From Paraburkholderia ginsengisoli NBRC 100965 (GTDB lineage Bacteria; Pseudomonadota; Gammaproteobacteria; Burkholderiales; Burkholderiaceae), in NCBI RefSeq assembly GCF_000739735.1, contig NZ_BBJF01000005.1, positions 1 through 64,000 of the forward strand: 64,000 nucleotides of DNA, read 5' to 3'. Numbering within the stretch: position 1 is the stretch's first letter; each line of letters starts with the position of its first letter. Shown in pieces: positions 33,837 through 42,999 of this stretch. The position numbers and the translations under genes were made by a program. Under the pieces are notes generated by a model, which saw only the letters and a program-made list of their open reading frames with translations, had not been told where the DNA came from and searched no databases.

Positions 33837-34586
33837 ATGGACCAACCGAAGCGCATCCTGATCGTTGAAGACGACGTCGACATCGCCAACGTGCTGAGCC
33901 TTCATCTGCGCGACGAGCGTTACGAGGTCGTGCACAGCGCCGACGGCAACGAAGGCCTGCGTCTGCTGGAGCAGGGCGGCTGGGACGCGCTGATCCTCGA
34001 TCTGATGCTGCCCGGCGTCGACGGTCTGGAAATCTGCCGGCGCGCGCGGGCGATGGCGCGCTATACGCCGATCATCATCACCAGCGCACGTTCGAGCGAA
34101 GTGCACCGGATTCTCGGCCTCGAACTCGGCGCCGACGACTACCTCGCCAAGCCGTTCTCCGTGCTCGAACTGGTGGCGCGCGTGAAGGCGCTGCTACGGC
34201 GCGTCGAAGCGCTGGCCAAGGACTCGCGCATCGACGCGGGCACCTTGCAGATCGCCGGCCTGACGATCGACCCGATGACGCGCGAGGCCGCCGTCGACGG
34301 CAAGCCGATCGAACTCACGCCGCGCGAATTCGACCTGTTGTACTTCTTCGCGCAGCATCCCGGCAAAGTGTTCTCGCGGATGGATCTGCTCAATGCCGTC
34401 TGGGGCTATCGGCACGAGGGCTACGAGCACACGGTCAACACGCACATCAACCGGCTGCGCGCGAAGATCGAGGCCGATCCGGCCCAGCCCGAGCGCATCC
34501 TCACGGTGTGGGGCCGCGGCTACAAGCTCGCGGTGGCCGGCGGCGATGCGTCGGCGCCGGCCGGCACTCACCAGGACGCGCCGTGA
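33837..34586 (+). CDS. OmpR/PhoB-family response regulator
   Basis: A 249-residue two-component regulator. The receiver has the acidic pair Asp12-Asp13, phosphoacceptor Asp55 (LILDLMLPG), Thr82 and Lys105 (LAKPF). A winged-helix DNA-binding domain follows at about 135-235, with the recognition helix YEHTVNTHINRLRAKIE and the RGYKL wing. The stop overlaps the GTG of the kinase gene (GTGA), so both are made together. It diverges from msrB by 231 bases and may control periplasmic sulfoxide repair. Confidence 0.92.
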   Translation: MDQPKRILIVEDDVDIANVLSLHLRDERYEVVHSADGNEGLRLLEQGGWDALILDLMLPGVDGLEICRRARAMARYTPIIITSARSSEVHRILGLELGADDYLAKPFSVLELVARVKALLRRVEALAKDSRIDAGTLQIAGLTIDPMTREAAVDGKPIELTPREFDLLYFFAQHPGKVFSRMDLLNAVWGYRHEGYEHTVNTHINRLRAKIEADPAQPERILTVWGRGYKLAVAGGDASAPAGTHQDAP

Positions 34587-36097
34587 ATCTGACGCTGACC
34601 CAGCGGCTGTCGCTCGTTTTCTCCGTGCTGCTGCTCGCGTGTTGCGGCGCGTCGGCGTGGCTGCAAATCCGTTCGAGCGATCTGCACGAAAAGGAGGTGG
34701 TGCAGAGCCTGTCGAAGAATCTCGCCGACCATATCGCGCATCGCACCACGCTGATGGACGCGAACGGTTTGCGGCCCGACGCGGTGCGCCAGTTGTTCGG
34801 CCAGTTGATGATGGTGAATCCGAGCGTCGAGGTTTATCTGCTCGACAACGCGGGGCGCATCAAGGGCGATGACGCGCCCGCGGGTCACGTCAGGCGCGAG
34901 CAGGTGGATCTCGCGCCGATCCGGCGCTTCATCGCGGGCGACGCGCTGCCTATTCTCGGCGACGACCCGCGCAGCATCGACGGTAAGAAGGTGTTCAGCG
35001 CCGCGCCGCTGCAGACGAATGGGCAGCCGCCGTCCGGTTATATCTATGTGGTTCTGCTCGGTGAGGAGCACGACGCGCTCGCGGCGCGCGTCGCCGCCAG
35101 TTCGGTGTTGCGCACGACGTTGTGGTCGATGGCGCTGGTCGCGCTGTTGGGATTGCTTGCGGGCCTGACGGCGTTCGGCCTGATTACGCGGCCGCTGCGC
35201 CGGCTCACCGACGCGATGCGCCGCTTCGATGCGGACCGGCCCGACGTGCAAGCGCCGATGCAGCCGCCGACTCAAGCGGACGTGCCGCGCTCGGGCCCGG
35301 CCGGACAGCGCGACGAAATCGCCGTGCTCGAAGCAACCTTCGCACAGATGGCCAGGCGCATCAGCGATCAATGGCGCGCGTTGACGCGGCAGGATCAGCA
35401 ACGGCGCGAGCTGATCGCGAATATCTCGCACGATCTGCGCACGCCGTTGACGTCGCTGCATGGGTATCTGGAGACGCTGTCGTTGAAGGCCGACACGCTC
35501 GGCGACACGGAGCGCTCCCGTTATCTGGGGATCGCACTCGCGCAGAGCGTCAAGGTAGGGCGGCTCGCGCAGGCGCTATTCGAACTGGCGCGGCTCGAAC
35601 ACGGCAACGTGCAACCGGTGCTCGAACCGTTCTCACTGGTCGATCTGGTGCAGGACGTGTTTCAGAAATTCGAGTTGCCCGCCGAGGCGCGCCATATCCG
35701 CTTGCGTGCCGGCATTCCGCCGCGTCTGCCGAACGTGTGCGCCGATCTGGGGATGATCGAGCGCGTGCTGACGAACCTGCTCGACAACGCGATTCGCCAC
35801 ACGCCGGCCGAAGGCGCGATCGACGTCGACCTGACTTATCAGGAGGGCAAAGTGGAGGTGACGGTCAGCGATACCGGGCCCGGCATTCCGGCGGCGCAAC
35901 GCGAGGGACTGTTCGAGCGCCCGTTCAGCGCGAGCGGCTCACGTCGCGGCGGCGGACTCGGTTTGCTGATCGTGCAACGCATGCTGCAACTGCATCACAG
36001 TCAGATACATCTGGTCGATCGCGCGGGACCGGGTACGTCATTTCGCTTCGAGCTGCCGACTGCGGATCAACCGGGCGCAGCGGGCGCCCGGTTGTAA
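34583..36097 (+). CDS. Sensor histidine kinase, EnvZ/BaeS-like
   Basis: A 504-residue membrane kinase. TM1 is at residues 9-26, a periplasmic sensor domain of about 145 residues follows, TM2 is at about 180-200, then a HAMP-like linker, the H box ANISHDLRTPL with His283, the N box (LTNLLDNAIRH), G1 (DTGPGIP) and G2 (GGGLGL). The GTG start overlaps the regulator stop. The periplasmic domain contains no Cys but several Met residues (MMVNP region); with the adjacent Msr operon an oxidant sensor is conceivable, comparable in idea to YedW/YedV-MsrPQ. That link is inference. Confidence 0.9.
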   Translation: MNLTLTQRLSLVFSVLLLACCGASAWLQIRSSDLHEKEVVQSLSKNLADHIAHRTTLMDANGLRPDAVRQLFGQLMMVNPSVEVYLLDNAGRIKGDDAPAGHVRREQVDLAPIRRFIAGDALPILGDDPRSIDGKKVFSAAPLQTNGQPPSGYIYVVLLGEEHDALAARVAASSVLRTTLWSMALVALLGLLAGLTAFGLITRPLRRLTDAMRRFDADRPDVQAPMQPPTQADVPRSGPAGQRDEIAVLEATFAQMARRISDQWRALTRQDQQRRELIANISHDLRTPLTSLHGYLETLSLKADTLGDTERSRYLGIALAQSVKVGRLAQALFELARLEHGNVQPVLEPFSLVDLVQDVFQKFELPAEARHIRLRAGIPPRLPNVCADLGMIERVLTNLLDNAIRHTPAEGAIDVDLTYQEGKVEVTVSDTGPGIPAAQREGLFERPFSASGSRRGGGLGLLIVQRMLQLHHSQIHLVDRAGPGTSFRFELPTADQPGAAGARL

Positions 36098-36104
36098 GCG
36101 GCCT

Positions 36105-37565
36105 TCAGATGCCGCCGACGCACATGTATTTGATGACGACGTAGTCGTCGATACCGTAATGCGACCCTTCGCGGCCTAGGCCCGATTGCTTGACGCCGCC
36201 GAACGGCGCGACTTCGTTCGAAATAAGGCCGGTGTTGATGCCCACCATCCCGTATTCGAGCGCTTCGGCGACGCGCCACACGCGGCCGATATCGCGGCTG
36301 TAGAAGTAGGAGGCGAGGCCGAACTCGGTGTCGTTGGCAAGCCGAATCACTTCTTCGTCCGACGAGAAACGGAACAGCGGCGCGAGCGGCCCGAAGGTTT
36401 CGTCGCGCGCGACCTGCATGGCCGGCGTGACATCGGCGAGCACGGTCGGCTCGAAGAAGCCGTGTCCGAGCGCATGACGCCGGCCGCCGGTGACGACGCG
36501 CGCGCCTTTCGCGAGCGCGTCTTCGATGTGCGACTCGACCTTGCGCACCGCCGCTTCGTTGATCAGCGGACCTTGCGTGACGCCGTCCTCGGTGCCGCGT
36601 CCCACCTTCAGTTGCTCGACGGCGACGCGCAATTTTTCGGCGAACGCGTCGTACACCTTGTCGTGCACATAGAAGCGGTTCGTGCACACGCAGGTCTGGC
36701 CGCTGTTGCGATACTTCGACGCGATTGCGCCGGCCACCGCGGCGTCCAGGTCGGCGTCGTCGAACACGATGAACGGCGCGTTGCCGCCCAGTTCGAGCGA
36801 TACCTTCTTGACCGTCGGCGCGCATTGCGCCATTAGCAGACGGCCGACCGGCGTCGAGCCGGTGAACGACAGCTTGCGCACGACCGGATTGCCGGTCAGT
36901 TCCGCGCCGATCGCCTTCGGCTCGCCGGTCACGACGTTGAATACGCCGCGCGGCACGCCCGCGCGTTCGGCCAGCACGGCGAGCGCGAGCGCGGAAAGCG
37001 GCGTGGCCTCGGCCGGTTTGACGACGATCGGACAGCCCGCCGCCAACGCCGGACCGACCTTGCGGGTGATCATCGCGGCGGGGAAGTTCCACGGCGTGAT
37101 CGCCGCGCAGACACCGACCGGTTCCTTCGTCACGACGATGCGTTTGTCGCTCGCCGGCGTGGGAATGGTGTCGCCATACACGCGCTTGCCTTCTTCGGCG
37201 AACCATTCGAGGAACGACGCGGCGTACTGGATCTCGCCTTTGGCTTCAGCGATCGGCTTGCCTTGCTCGGTGGTGAGGATCAGCGCGAGGTCGTCGGCGT
37301 TTTCCAGCATCAGGTCGTGCCATTTGCGCAGGATCGTCGCGCGCTGCTTCGCGGTGGTCGCGCGCCATGCGGGCCACGCGGCATTGGCGATGTCGATCGC
37401 GCGACGGGTTTCCGCCGCGCCCATCAGCGGCACTGCCGCGATGGTCTCGCCGGTGGCCGGGTTCCTGACGTCGAGCGTCGCGCCGTTGTCGGCGCCTTGC
37501 CATTCGCCCGCGAGGTACGCGCGCGTTTGCAGCAGAGTCGGGTCTTTCAGGGTCAACGTGGTCAT
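36105..37565 (-). CDS. gabD: NAD(P)-dependent succinate-semialdehyde dehydrogenase
   Basis: A 486-residue aldehyde dehydrogenase of the GabD family, oxidising succinate semialdehyde to succinate, the second step of GABA degradation. Catalytic residues are Glu258 (LELGGNAP) and Cys292 (NSGQTCVC); the ITPWNFPAAMITRK cofactor motif is at 156-169 and length equals that of E. coli GabD (about 482). Its end converges on the kinase gene only 7 bases away. It lies 40 bases downstream of gabT on the same strand, so gabTD is an operon. Confidence 0.94.
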   Translation of the reverse strand: MTTLTLKDPTLLQTRAYLAGEWQGADNGATLDVRNPATGETIAAVPLMGAAETRRAIDIANAAWPAWRATTAKQRATILRKWHDLMLENADDLALILTTEQGKPIAEAKGEIQYAASFLEWFAEEGKRVYGDTIPTPASDKRIVVTKEPVGVCAAITPWNFPAAMITRKVGPALAAGCPIVVKPAEATPLSALALAVLAERAGVPRGVFNVVTGEPKAIGAELTGNPVVRKLSFTGSTPVGRLLMAQCAPTVKKVSLELGGNAPFIVFDDADLDAAVAGAIASKYRNSGQTCVCTNRFYVHDKVYDAFAEKLRVAVEQLKVGRGTEDGVTQGPLINEAAVRKVESHIEDALAKGARVVTGGRRHALGHGFFEPTVLADVTPAMQVARDETFGPLAPLFRFSSDEEVIRLANDTEFGLASYFYSRDIGRVWRVAEALEYGMVGINTGLISNEVAPFGGVKQSGLGREGSHYGIDDYVVIKYMCVGGI

Positions 37566-37605
37566 CTGTCGTTCGCTTGTTTCGCTGTGATGCTGTCGAG
37601 TGCGG

Positions 37606-38889
37606 TCATGCGGCTACCGCAACGCTTTCCTTCAACACGTCTTCGAGAATCGCCATCGCTTCGTCGAACACGGTGTCCTGAATTGTCAGCGGGAACAGGA
37701 AGCGCACCACGTTCGAGTACACGCCGCACACCAGCAGCAGCAAGCCGCGTTCGAGCGCACGCGCCTGCACGCGCTTCGTGAAGTCCGCATCCGGCTCCGT
37801 GCCGCCCGGCTTGCAAAATTCCACGGCCACCATGCCGCCCGGGCCGCGCACGTCCGCGATCTGCGGCACGTCGCGTTGCAGCGCGTTGAGCTTCGCCTTC
37901 ACGCGATCGCCGAGCACGGTCGCGCGCTCGCACAGCCCCTCTTCATCGATGATGTCGAGCACCGCATGCGCGGCCGCCAGCGCGAGCGGGTTGCCGGCGT
38001 AAGTACCGCCGAGTCCGCCCGGCGCGGCGGCATCCATCACGTCCGCGCGGCCGACCACGCCCGACAGCGGCATGCCGCCCGCGAGACTCTTGGCCATCGT
38101 CATCAGGTCGGGCACCACGTCGTAGTGATGCATCGCGAACAGCTTGCCGGTGCGGGCAAAACCCGTCTGCACTTCATCGGCGATCAGCAGGATGCCGTGC
38201 TCGTTGCACAGCTTGCGCAGCGCGCGCACGAACTCGGCGGGCGCCGGATAGAAACCGCCTTCGCCTTGCACCGGCTCGAAGATGATCGCGGCCACGCGCT
38301 TCGGATCGATGTCGGCCTTGAACAGAAATTCGATCGCGTTCAGCGAATCGGCGGTGCTCACGCCGTGCAGCGGATTCGGGAACGGCGCATGGAACACGTC
38401 CGACGGGAACGGCCCGAAGCCGCTCTTGTACGGTGCGACCTTGCCGGTCAGCGCCATGCCCATCAGCGTGCGGCCATGGAACGCGCCGGTGAACGCGATC
38501 ACGCCCGGCCGGCCGGTGGCGGCGCGCGCGATCTTGATCGCGTTTTCGACGGCTTCGGCGCCGGTCGTGAAGAAGGCGGTTTTCTTCGGATAGTCGCCCG
38601 GCGCGCGCTGGTTGATCTTCTCGGCCAACTCGACATACGACGCGTACGGCACGATCTGATACGCGGTGTGCGTGAAATGATCGAGCTGGTCGCGAATCGC
38701 GGCGACGATCTTCGGATGACGGTGCCCCGTGTTGCAGACCGCGATGCCCGCCGCGAAGTCGATGAAACGGCGGCCCTCGATGTCCCACAGCTCCGCGTTC
38801 TCGGCGCGCTCGGCGTAGAAATCGCACATCACGCCGACACCGCGCGGCGTGGCGGCGTCCTTGCGGCTCTTCAGTTCGGCATTCTTCAT
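37606..38889 (-). CDS. gabT: 4-aminobutyrate aminotransferase
   Basis: A 427-residue class III PLP aminotransferase converting GABA and 2-oxoglutarate to succinate semialdehyde and glutamate. PLP residues: Asp238 (IADEVQTGFARTG) and Lys267 (MTMAKSLAGG); GTYAGNPLALAAA and FTTGAEAVENAIKIAR are typical of GabT. ATG at 38889 was chosen because AAGGAG ends six to seven bases before it; two upstream in-frame ATGs lack this. First gene of gabTD, divergent from gabR. Confidence 0.94.
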   Translation of the reverse strand: MKNAELKSRKDAATPRGVGVMCDFYAERAENAELWDIEGRRFIDFAAGIAVCNTGHRHPKIVAAIRDQLDHFTHTAYQIVPYASYVELAEKINQRAPGDYPKKTAFFTTGAEAVENAIKIARAATGRPGVIAFTGAFHGRTLMGMALTGKVAPYKSGFGPFPSDVFHAPFPNPLHGVSTADSLNAIEFLFKADIDPKRVAAIIFEPVQGEGGFYPAPAEFVRALRKLCNEHGILLIADEVQTGFARTGKLFAMHHYDVVPDLMTMAKSLAGGMPLSGVVGRADVMDAAAPGGLGGTYAGNPLALAAAHAVLDIIDEEGLCERATVLGDRVKAKLNALQRDVPQIADVRGPGGMVAVEFCKPGGTEPDADFTKRVQARALERGLLLLVCGVYSNVVRFLFPLTIQDTVFDEAMAILEDVLKESVAVAA

Positions 38890-38953
38890 GGTCATCTCCT
38901 TCGCTCCCGGTTTTTTGCGGACGCCACGCCCATAGCACGGCACATGCAGCGAC

Positions 38954-39010
38954 TATAATCAGATTTGGCTCTTAACTTCAGAGCCATTTCAATAAAAATG
39001 TAGGAGCCAA
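38954..39010. promoter_or_regulatory. GabR operator-like repeats and -10 box
   Basis: TATAAT, a perfect -10 hexamer for gabR, is at 38954-38959. Just after it TGGCTCT (38966-38972) and its inverse AGAGCCA (38980-38986) form a dyad with a seven-base spacer. A third half-site GAGCCAA lies at 39004-39010 and overlaps the gabR ribosome-binding site (GGAG). MocR/GabR regulators typically use such multiple half-sites. Confidence 0.7.
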
Positions 39011-39012
39011 TT

Positions 39013-40587
39013 ATGCGCACGAGTGTGTTGTCCGACTGGCTGGCGCAGCGTCTGGACCGGGGTAACGGCCAGCCGATTTATCGGCAGCTGCACCGGCTGT
39101 TGCAGCAGGCGATCCTGTCGCGCGAATTGCCGGCGGGCAGCAAGGTGCCATCGTCGCGGCTGCTGGCGCAGGAGTTGGGGATCGGGCGCAATACCGTCAC
39201 GCAGGTGTATGAGCAGCTGGTGCTCGAGGGCTATGTAAGTTCGGCGACCGGGCGCGGTACGTTCGTCGCCGATAGTGCGCCGGATGAGATCGTTGGGGCG
39301 CCGGATGCGGAGGCGTCCAGCACGCCCGATGCGCCCAATGCGGCCGATGCGCGCGAACCTGGCGTATTGGCTTCGGGGCGAACGCCGGCGTCATCATCGT
39401 CACCCTCGCCACACCGCGCGACGCGCGCGCTGTCCACGCGCGGCGCGCGACTGATCGCGGGCGCGGGCGTGTCGAAGCGTCAGTGGGGCGCGTTCATGCC
39501 GGGCGTGCCGGACGTCACTAAGTTTCCGGCGCGCGTCTGGAGCCGTCTGCACAACAAGTATTGGCGCAGGCTGCGCCCGGACCTGCTGACCTACGCGCCG
39601 GGCGGCGGACTGGCCGCGCTGCGCCACGCGCTCGCCGACTATCTGCGCACCTCGCGCTCGGTGCGTTGCACGCCCGAGCAGATCATCGTCACGACCGGGA
39701 TTCATCAGTCGGTGGATCTCGCCGTGCGTCTGCTGTCTGATCCCGGCGACGTGATCTGGACCGAAGATCCCTGCTATTGGGGCGTGCGCAGCGTGCTGCA
39801 CGTGTCGGGCCTGCAATCGCGGCCGATCGCCGTCGACGACGAAGGCATCGCGCCTTCACCCGACGATCTCGCGCAGCCGCCGAAGCTGATGCTCGTCACG
39901 CCGTCGCATCAATATCCGCTCGGCATGGTGATGAGCCTCGCGCGGCGCCGCATGCTGCTCGAATACGCGCGGCAGCACCAGTGCTGGATCATCGAGGACG
40001 ACTACGACAGCGAGTTCCGCTACGGCAGCCGGCCGCTCGCTTCGCTGCAAGGTCTCGATACGTCGGGCCAGGTGATTTACGTGGGCAGCTTCGGCAAGAC
40101 GCTGTTTCCGGGTTTGCGCATCGGCTATCTGGTCGTGCCGGAAGCGCTCGCGGAGAGCTTCGCGACCGCGAGCGCCGAGCTGTATCGCGAGGGACAGTTG
40201 TTGCAGCAGGCGATGCTCGCCGAGTTCATCGCCGAGGGGCATTTCACGTCGCATATCCGCAGGATGCGCACGCTGTACGGTCAGCGTCGGCAGACCTTGC
40301 TCGACGCCGCGTCGCAACGTTATGGCGATGCGTTGCCGGCGGTGGGAGGCGACGCCGGTTTGCATCTGGTGATGCAGTTGCCCGATGGCAGCGACGACCG
40401 GCGCGTGGCGGCGGCTGCGCTGGAGCGCAATATCGTCGTGCGGCCGTTGTCGGGGTATTACGCGCAGCCGTCGCTGGCGCCGTCGGGGTTGCTGATCGGC
40501 TATGCGTGCGTGCCGGACGAGGAGATTGCGCCGGCGTTCAATACGCTGGCCGACGCTATCGATGCGACGCTGCCGCAGTTTGCGTGA
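39013..40587 (+). CDS. gabR: MocR/GabR-type regulator with aminotransferase-fold domain
   Basis: A 524-residue fusion of a GntR winged HTH (about 12-85; SRLLAQELGIGRNTVTQVYEQL) to an aminotransferase fold I domain (about 150-520), joined by a Pro/Ser/Ala-rich linker (about 88-145) that is longer than in Bacillus GabR. The PLP-binding Lys362 lies in YVGSFGKTLFPGLRIGY, and the ring-contacting Asp in IIEDDYDSEFRY. GabR senses GABA as an external aldimine with PLP and activates gabTD while repressing itself. The divergent position and the half-site set in between support that role. Confidence 0.9.
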   Translation: MRTSVLSDWLAQRLDRGNGQPIYRQLHRLLQQAILSRELPAGSKVPSSRLLAQELGIGRNTVTQVYEQLVLEGYVSSATGRGTFVADSAPDEIVGAPDAEASSTPDAPNAADAREPGVLASGRTPASSSSPSPHRATRALSTRGARLIAGAGVSKRQWGAFMPGVPDVTKFPARVWSRLHNKYWRRLRPDLLTYAPGGGLAALRHALADYLRTSRSVRCTPEQIIVTTGIHQSVDLAVRLLSDPGDVIWTEDPCYWGVRSVLHVSGLQSRPIAVDDEGIAPSPDDLAQPPKLMLVTPSHQYPLGMVMSLARRRMLLEYARQHQCWIIEDDYDSEFRYGSRPLASLQGLDTSGQVIYVGSFGKTLFPGLRIGYLVVPEALAESFATASAELYREGQLLQQAMLAEFIAEGHFTSHIRRMRTLYGQRRQTLLDAASQRYGDALPAVGGDAGLHLVMQLPDGSDDRRVAAAALERNIVVRPLSGYYAQPSLAPSGLLIGYACVPDEEIAPAFNTLADAIDATLPQFA

Positions 40588-40653
40588 GGGTGGATGGGCG
40601 ACCCGATCGCGAGGCATGGCGCAACCACGACGCCCCATGTCGCGACGCTGCCG

Positions 40654-41490
40654 TCATATCCGTATCAACACAGCGCCCAGCGTTACCAATACGCATGCCA
40701 CGAGGCGCCGCGCGGTGAGCTTCTCGCCCATGAACACACAGCCGATCAGCACCGCGAAGATCGAACTCAACTCGCGCAGCGCGGAGACCGTCGCGATCGG
40801 CAGATAGCGATAAGCCTCGATGATCATGCAATACGCGGTGAGCGCGAGCACGCCTGCCGCCATCCCCTTGAGCACCACTGTGCGTCCGATGAAGAGCCCC
40901 TTGACGCCGCCGCGCCAATGCCAGGCGAGCAGAAACTGCGGGATGTTCCAGATCAGATAGACCCACATGATGTAGCTCAGCCCGTTGCCCGCGACGCGCG
41001 CGCCGATGCCGTCGACCACCGAATACGTGGAGATGAAGAGGCCCGTCAGCAGCGCGAACGGTACGCTCTCGCCGGAAAAGCGCATGCCGCGGCGAAACGC
41101 CAGCGAGACGATCCCGAGCGATACCAGCGCCACGCCGATCGCCGCGAGCGGCTTGAGCGCTTCGTTCGCGAACACCAGCGCACCGACGAACACGAGCATC
41201 GGCGACAGGCCGCGCGCGATCGGATAGATCTGGCCGAAGTCGCCGCTTCGATACGCGCGGATCAGCGCGAGCAGGTAGCCGCACTCCAGCACCGCCGATG
41301 CGCCGATAAACGGCCACGCGGCCGGCGCGGGCATCGGCAGTACGATCACGCCGATCGCGCTGATGACGAGATACGGAATCGCCATCATGCCGAGCAGCCA
41401 GATGCGGTCTTCGGAGAGATGCAGAAACGCGTTCCACGTGGCGTGAAGCAGGGCGGAGAGCAGCACCAGCAGGACGACAAAGGTTTCCAT
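40654..41490 (-). CDS. DMT-superfamily transporter (EamA-like)
   Basis: A 278-residue membrane protein with ten predicted helices arranged as two five-helix repeats, as in the drug/metabolite transporter superfamily. The first half contains LLHATWNAFLHLSED and IYPIARGLSPMLV, the second TAYCMIIEAYRYLPIATVSALRELSSIFAVLIG, typical of EamA repeats. Such proteins export amino acids or other metabolites. Its end converges on gabR (66 bases). No partner gene suggests a substrate. Confidence 0.88.
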   Translation of the reverse strand: METFVVLLVLLSALLHATWNAFLHLSEDRIWLLGMMAIPYLVISAIGVIVLPMPAPAAWPFIGASAVLECGYLLALIRAYRSGDFGQIYPIARGLSPMLVFVGALVFANEALKPLAAIGVALVSLGIVSLAFRRGMRFSGESVPFALLTGLFISTYSVVDGIGARVAGNGLSYIMWVYLIWNIPQFLLAWHWRGGVKGLFIGRTVVLKGMAAGVLALTAYCMIIEAYRYLPIATVSALRELSSIFAVLIGCVFMGEKLTARRLVACVLVTLGAVLIRI

Positions 41491-41958
41491 CGACTACCAG
41501 GGAAAGGGTGAGGAAAGGCCATAGGCCGGCCGCAAGCACGTGATTATTCCAGCAGAACGCCGGAATGCCGGAGTGGACGACTAAAGCGAAGGGGCTTTGT
41601 GTGGAGAAAAACGGCGAATTTTGGCGTGGGTTAGGCCGGGGCGGGGAGCTGTTGGGGTGTATCGAGGTTGCCGGTATTGCCGATGTTTCTGCCGCTGGAG
41701 GGCGGAGGATCCCGGCCCCATGCGCACCGGTCAGACGGAATAAAAGGCGTTCGAAACGTCTAGACGACTAGATCTTCGCGTGTCGTTTTCAAGTCGCGGG
41801 GAAGGCAGATTGAAGTCATTTGTTCGACGGTGAGATGACGCCCATGTGACACGCTTCGCACTGCGATGCACTGCTCGCGCATGATCGTTCGCGGCCAGGC
41901 TATATTGCGTCATCCCGGCATCGTCCCCCATAACCCGGCAGTTTCTTGCGACGTCGTC
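41491..41958. other. Intergenic region, 468 bases
   Basis: Between the DMT transporter and the M14 peptidase, which diverge. A G/T-rich stretch lies at 41590-41700. The only open frames (for example 41565-41771) lack ribosome-binding sites and protein-like composition. No repeat, hairpin or RNA gene was recognised. Confidence 0.4.
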
Positions 41959-42999
41959 ATGCAGCCTTTTTTGAGCTTCCTTCCCGACAGTTTCGCGGAG
42001 TATGAAGACCTCAAGTCGATCCTCGACCACGGCAGTGCGAGCTTCGAAATCCGCACGGTCTGCGAGACCACCGTGCGTGGGCGGCAGTTCGCCGTTCACA
42101 CCGCGAGCATTGGTTCGACCGATCCGCTCGCGCCGGCCATCGGGTTTTTCGGCGGCATCCATGGACTCGAGCGGATCGGCTCGCAGCTCGTGCTCGACTA
42201 CATGCGCGCGCTGCTCGCGCGGCTCGAATGGGACGAACTGCTGGTGCGTGAGCTGCAGTCGATTCGCCTGATTTTCATGCCCATCGTCAACCCCGGCGGC
42301 ATGTGGTCCGCCACCCGCGCGAACCCGAACGGCGTCGATCTGATGCGCAATGCCCCGCAAAACGCCGACGCGCGTGTGCCCCCGCTCGCGGGCGGTCAAC
42401 GCGTGGGCGCCTGGCTGCCGTGGTATCGCGGCCGCGCGGGCGAGCCGATGGAGCCCGAAGCCGCCGCACTGCTGCACGTCGTCGAAACGCAGCTGAGTGC
42501 GCGGCCGTTGAGTATCGCGCTCGATTGCCACTCGGGTTATGGCTGGAGCGACAGCATCTGGTTTCCGTACGCGCGCACCCGCAACAGGATGCTGCATTTG
42601 CCCGAGATGTACGTGCTGAAAACGATGTTCGAACGCGCGCATCCGCATCATGGCTACGCGTTCGAACCGCAGAGCCATCAGTACCTGCTGCACGGCGATC
42701 TGTGGGACTTCGCGTACGACCGCACGCCCGCTCCCAACATCTTTCTGCCGATGACCCTCGAACTCGGCTCGTGGCTCTGGATCAAGAAGAACCCGCGCCA
42801 GCTGTTTTCGCGTCAGGGCATGTTCAATCCGGTGAAGGCGCATCGCACCGCGCGCGTGTTGCGGCGGCACGCGAACCTGCTCGACTTTCTGGCGCGCGCC
42901 GCGTTTTCGTCGCAGCGTTGGCTGCCGCAAGGCAAGCGTCGCGAGCAACTGCTGCAAAGCGCAATCGATCACTGGTACAAGCCGGAAACCGCCGCATGA
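41959..42999 (+). CDS. M14-family zinc carboxypeptidase-like protein
   Basis: A 346-residue metallopeptidase-fold protein. Zinc ligands His68 and Glu71 (GGIHGLE) and His191 (DCHSGYG) are present, with Arg130 in NGVDLMRN as substrate contact and Glu268 in TLELGSW as likely general base, so the active site is complete. No signal peptide, pointing to cytoplasmic action on peptides or N-acyl amino acids. The start is uncertain: ATG at 41959 has no strong ribosome-binding site, and the frame is open for about 30 codons upstream. Its stop overlaps the ATG of the next gene (ATGA). Confidence 0.83.
   Translation: MQPFLSFLPDSFAEYEDLKSILDHGSASFEIRTVCETTVRGRQFAVHTASIGSTDPLAPAIGFFGGIHGLERIGSQLVLDYMRALLARLEWDELLVRELQSIRLIFMPIVNPGGMWSATRANPNGVDLMRNAPQNADARVPPLAGGQRVGAWLPWYRGRAGEPMEPEAAALLHVVETQLSARPLSIALDCHSGYGWSDSIWFPYARTRNRMLHLPEMYVLKTMFERAHPHHGYAFEPQSHQYLLHGDLWDFAYDRTPAPNIFLPMTLELGSWLWIKKNPRQLFSRQGMFNPVKAHRTARVLRRHANLLDFLARAAFSSQRWLPQGKRREQLLQSAIDHWYKPETAA

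Noticed and set aside
41565..41771. 68-codon frame in the gap before the M14 peptidase
   Set aside because: No ribosome-binding site and a composition unlike neighbouring proteins.
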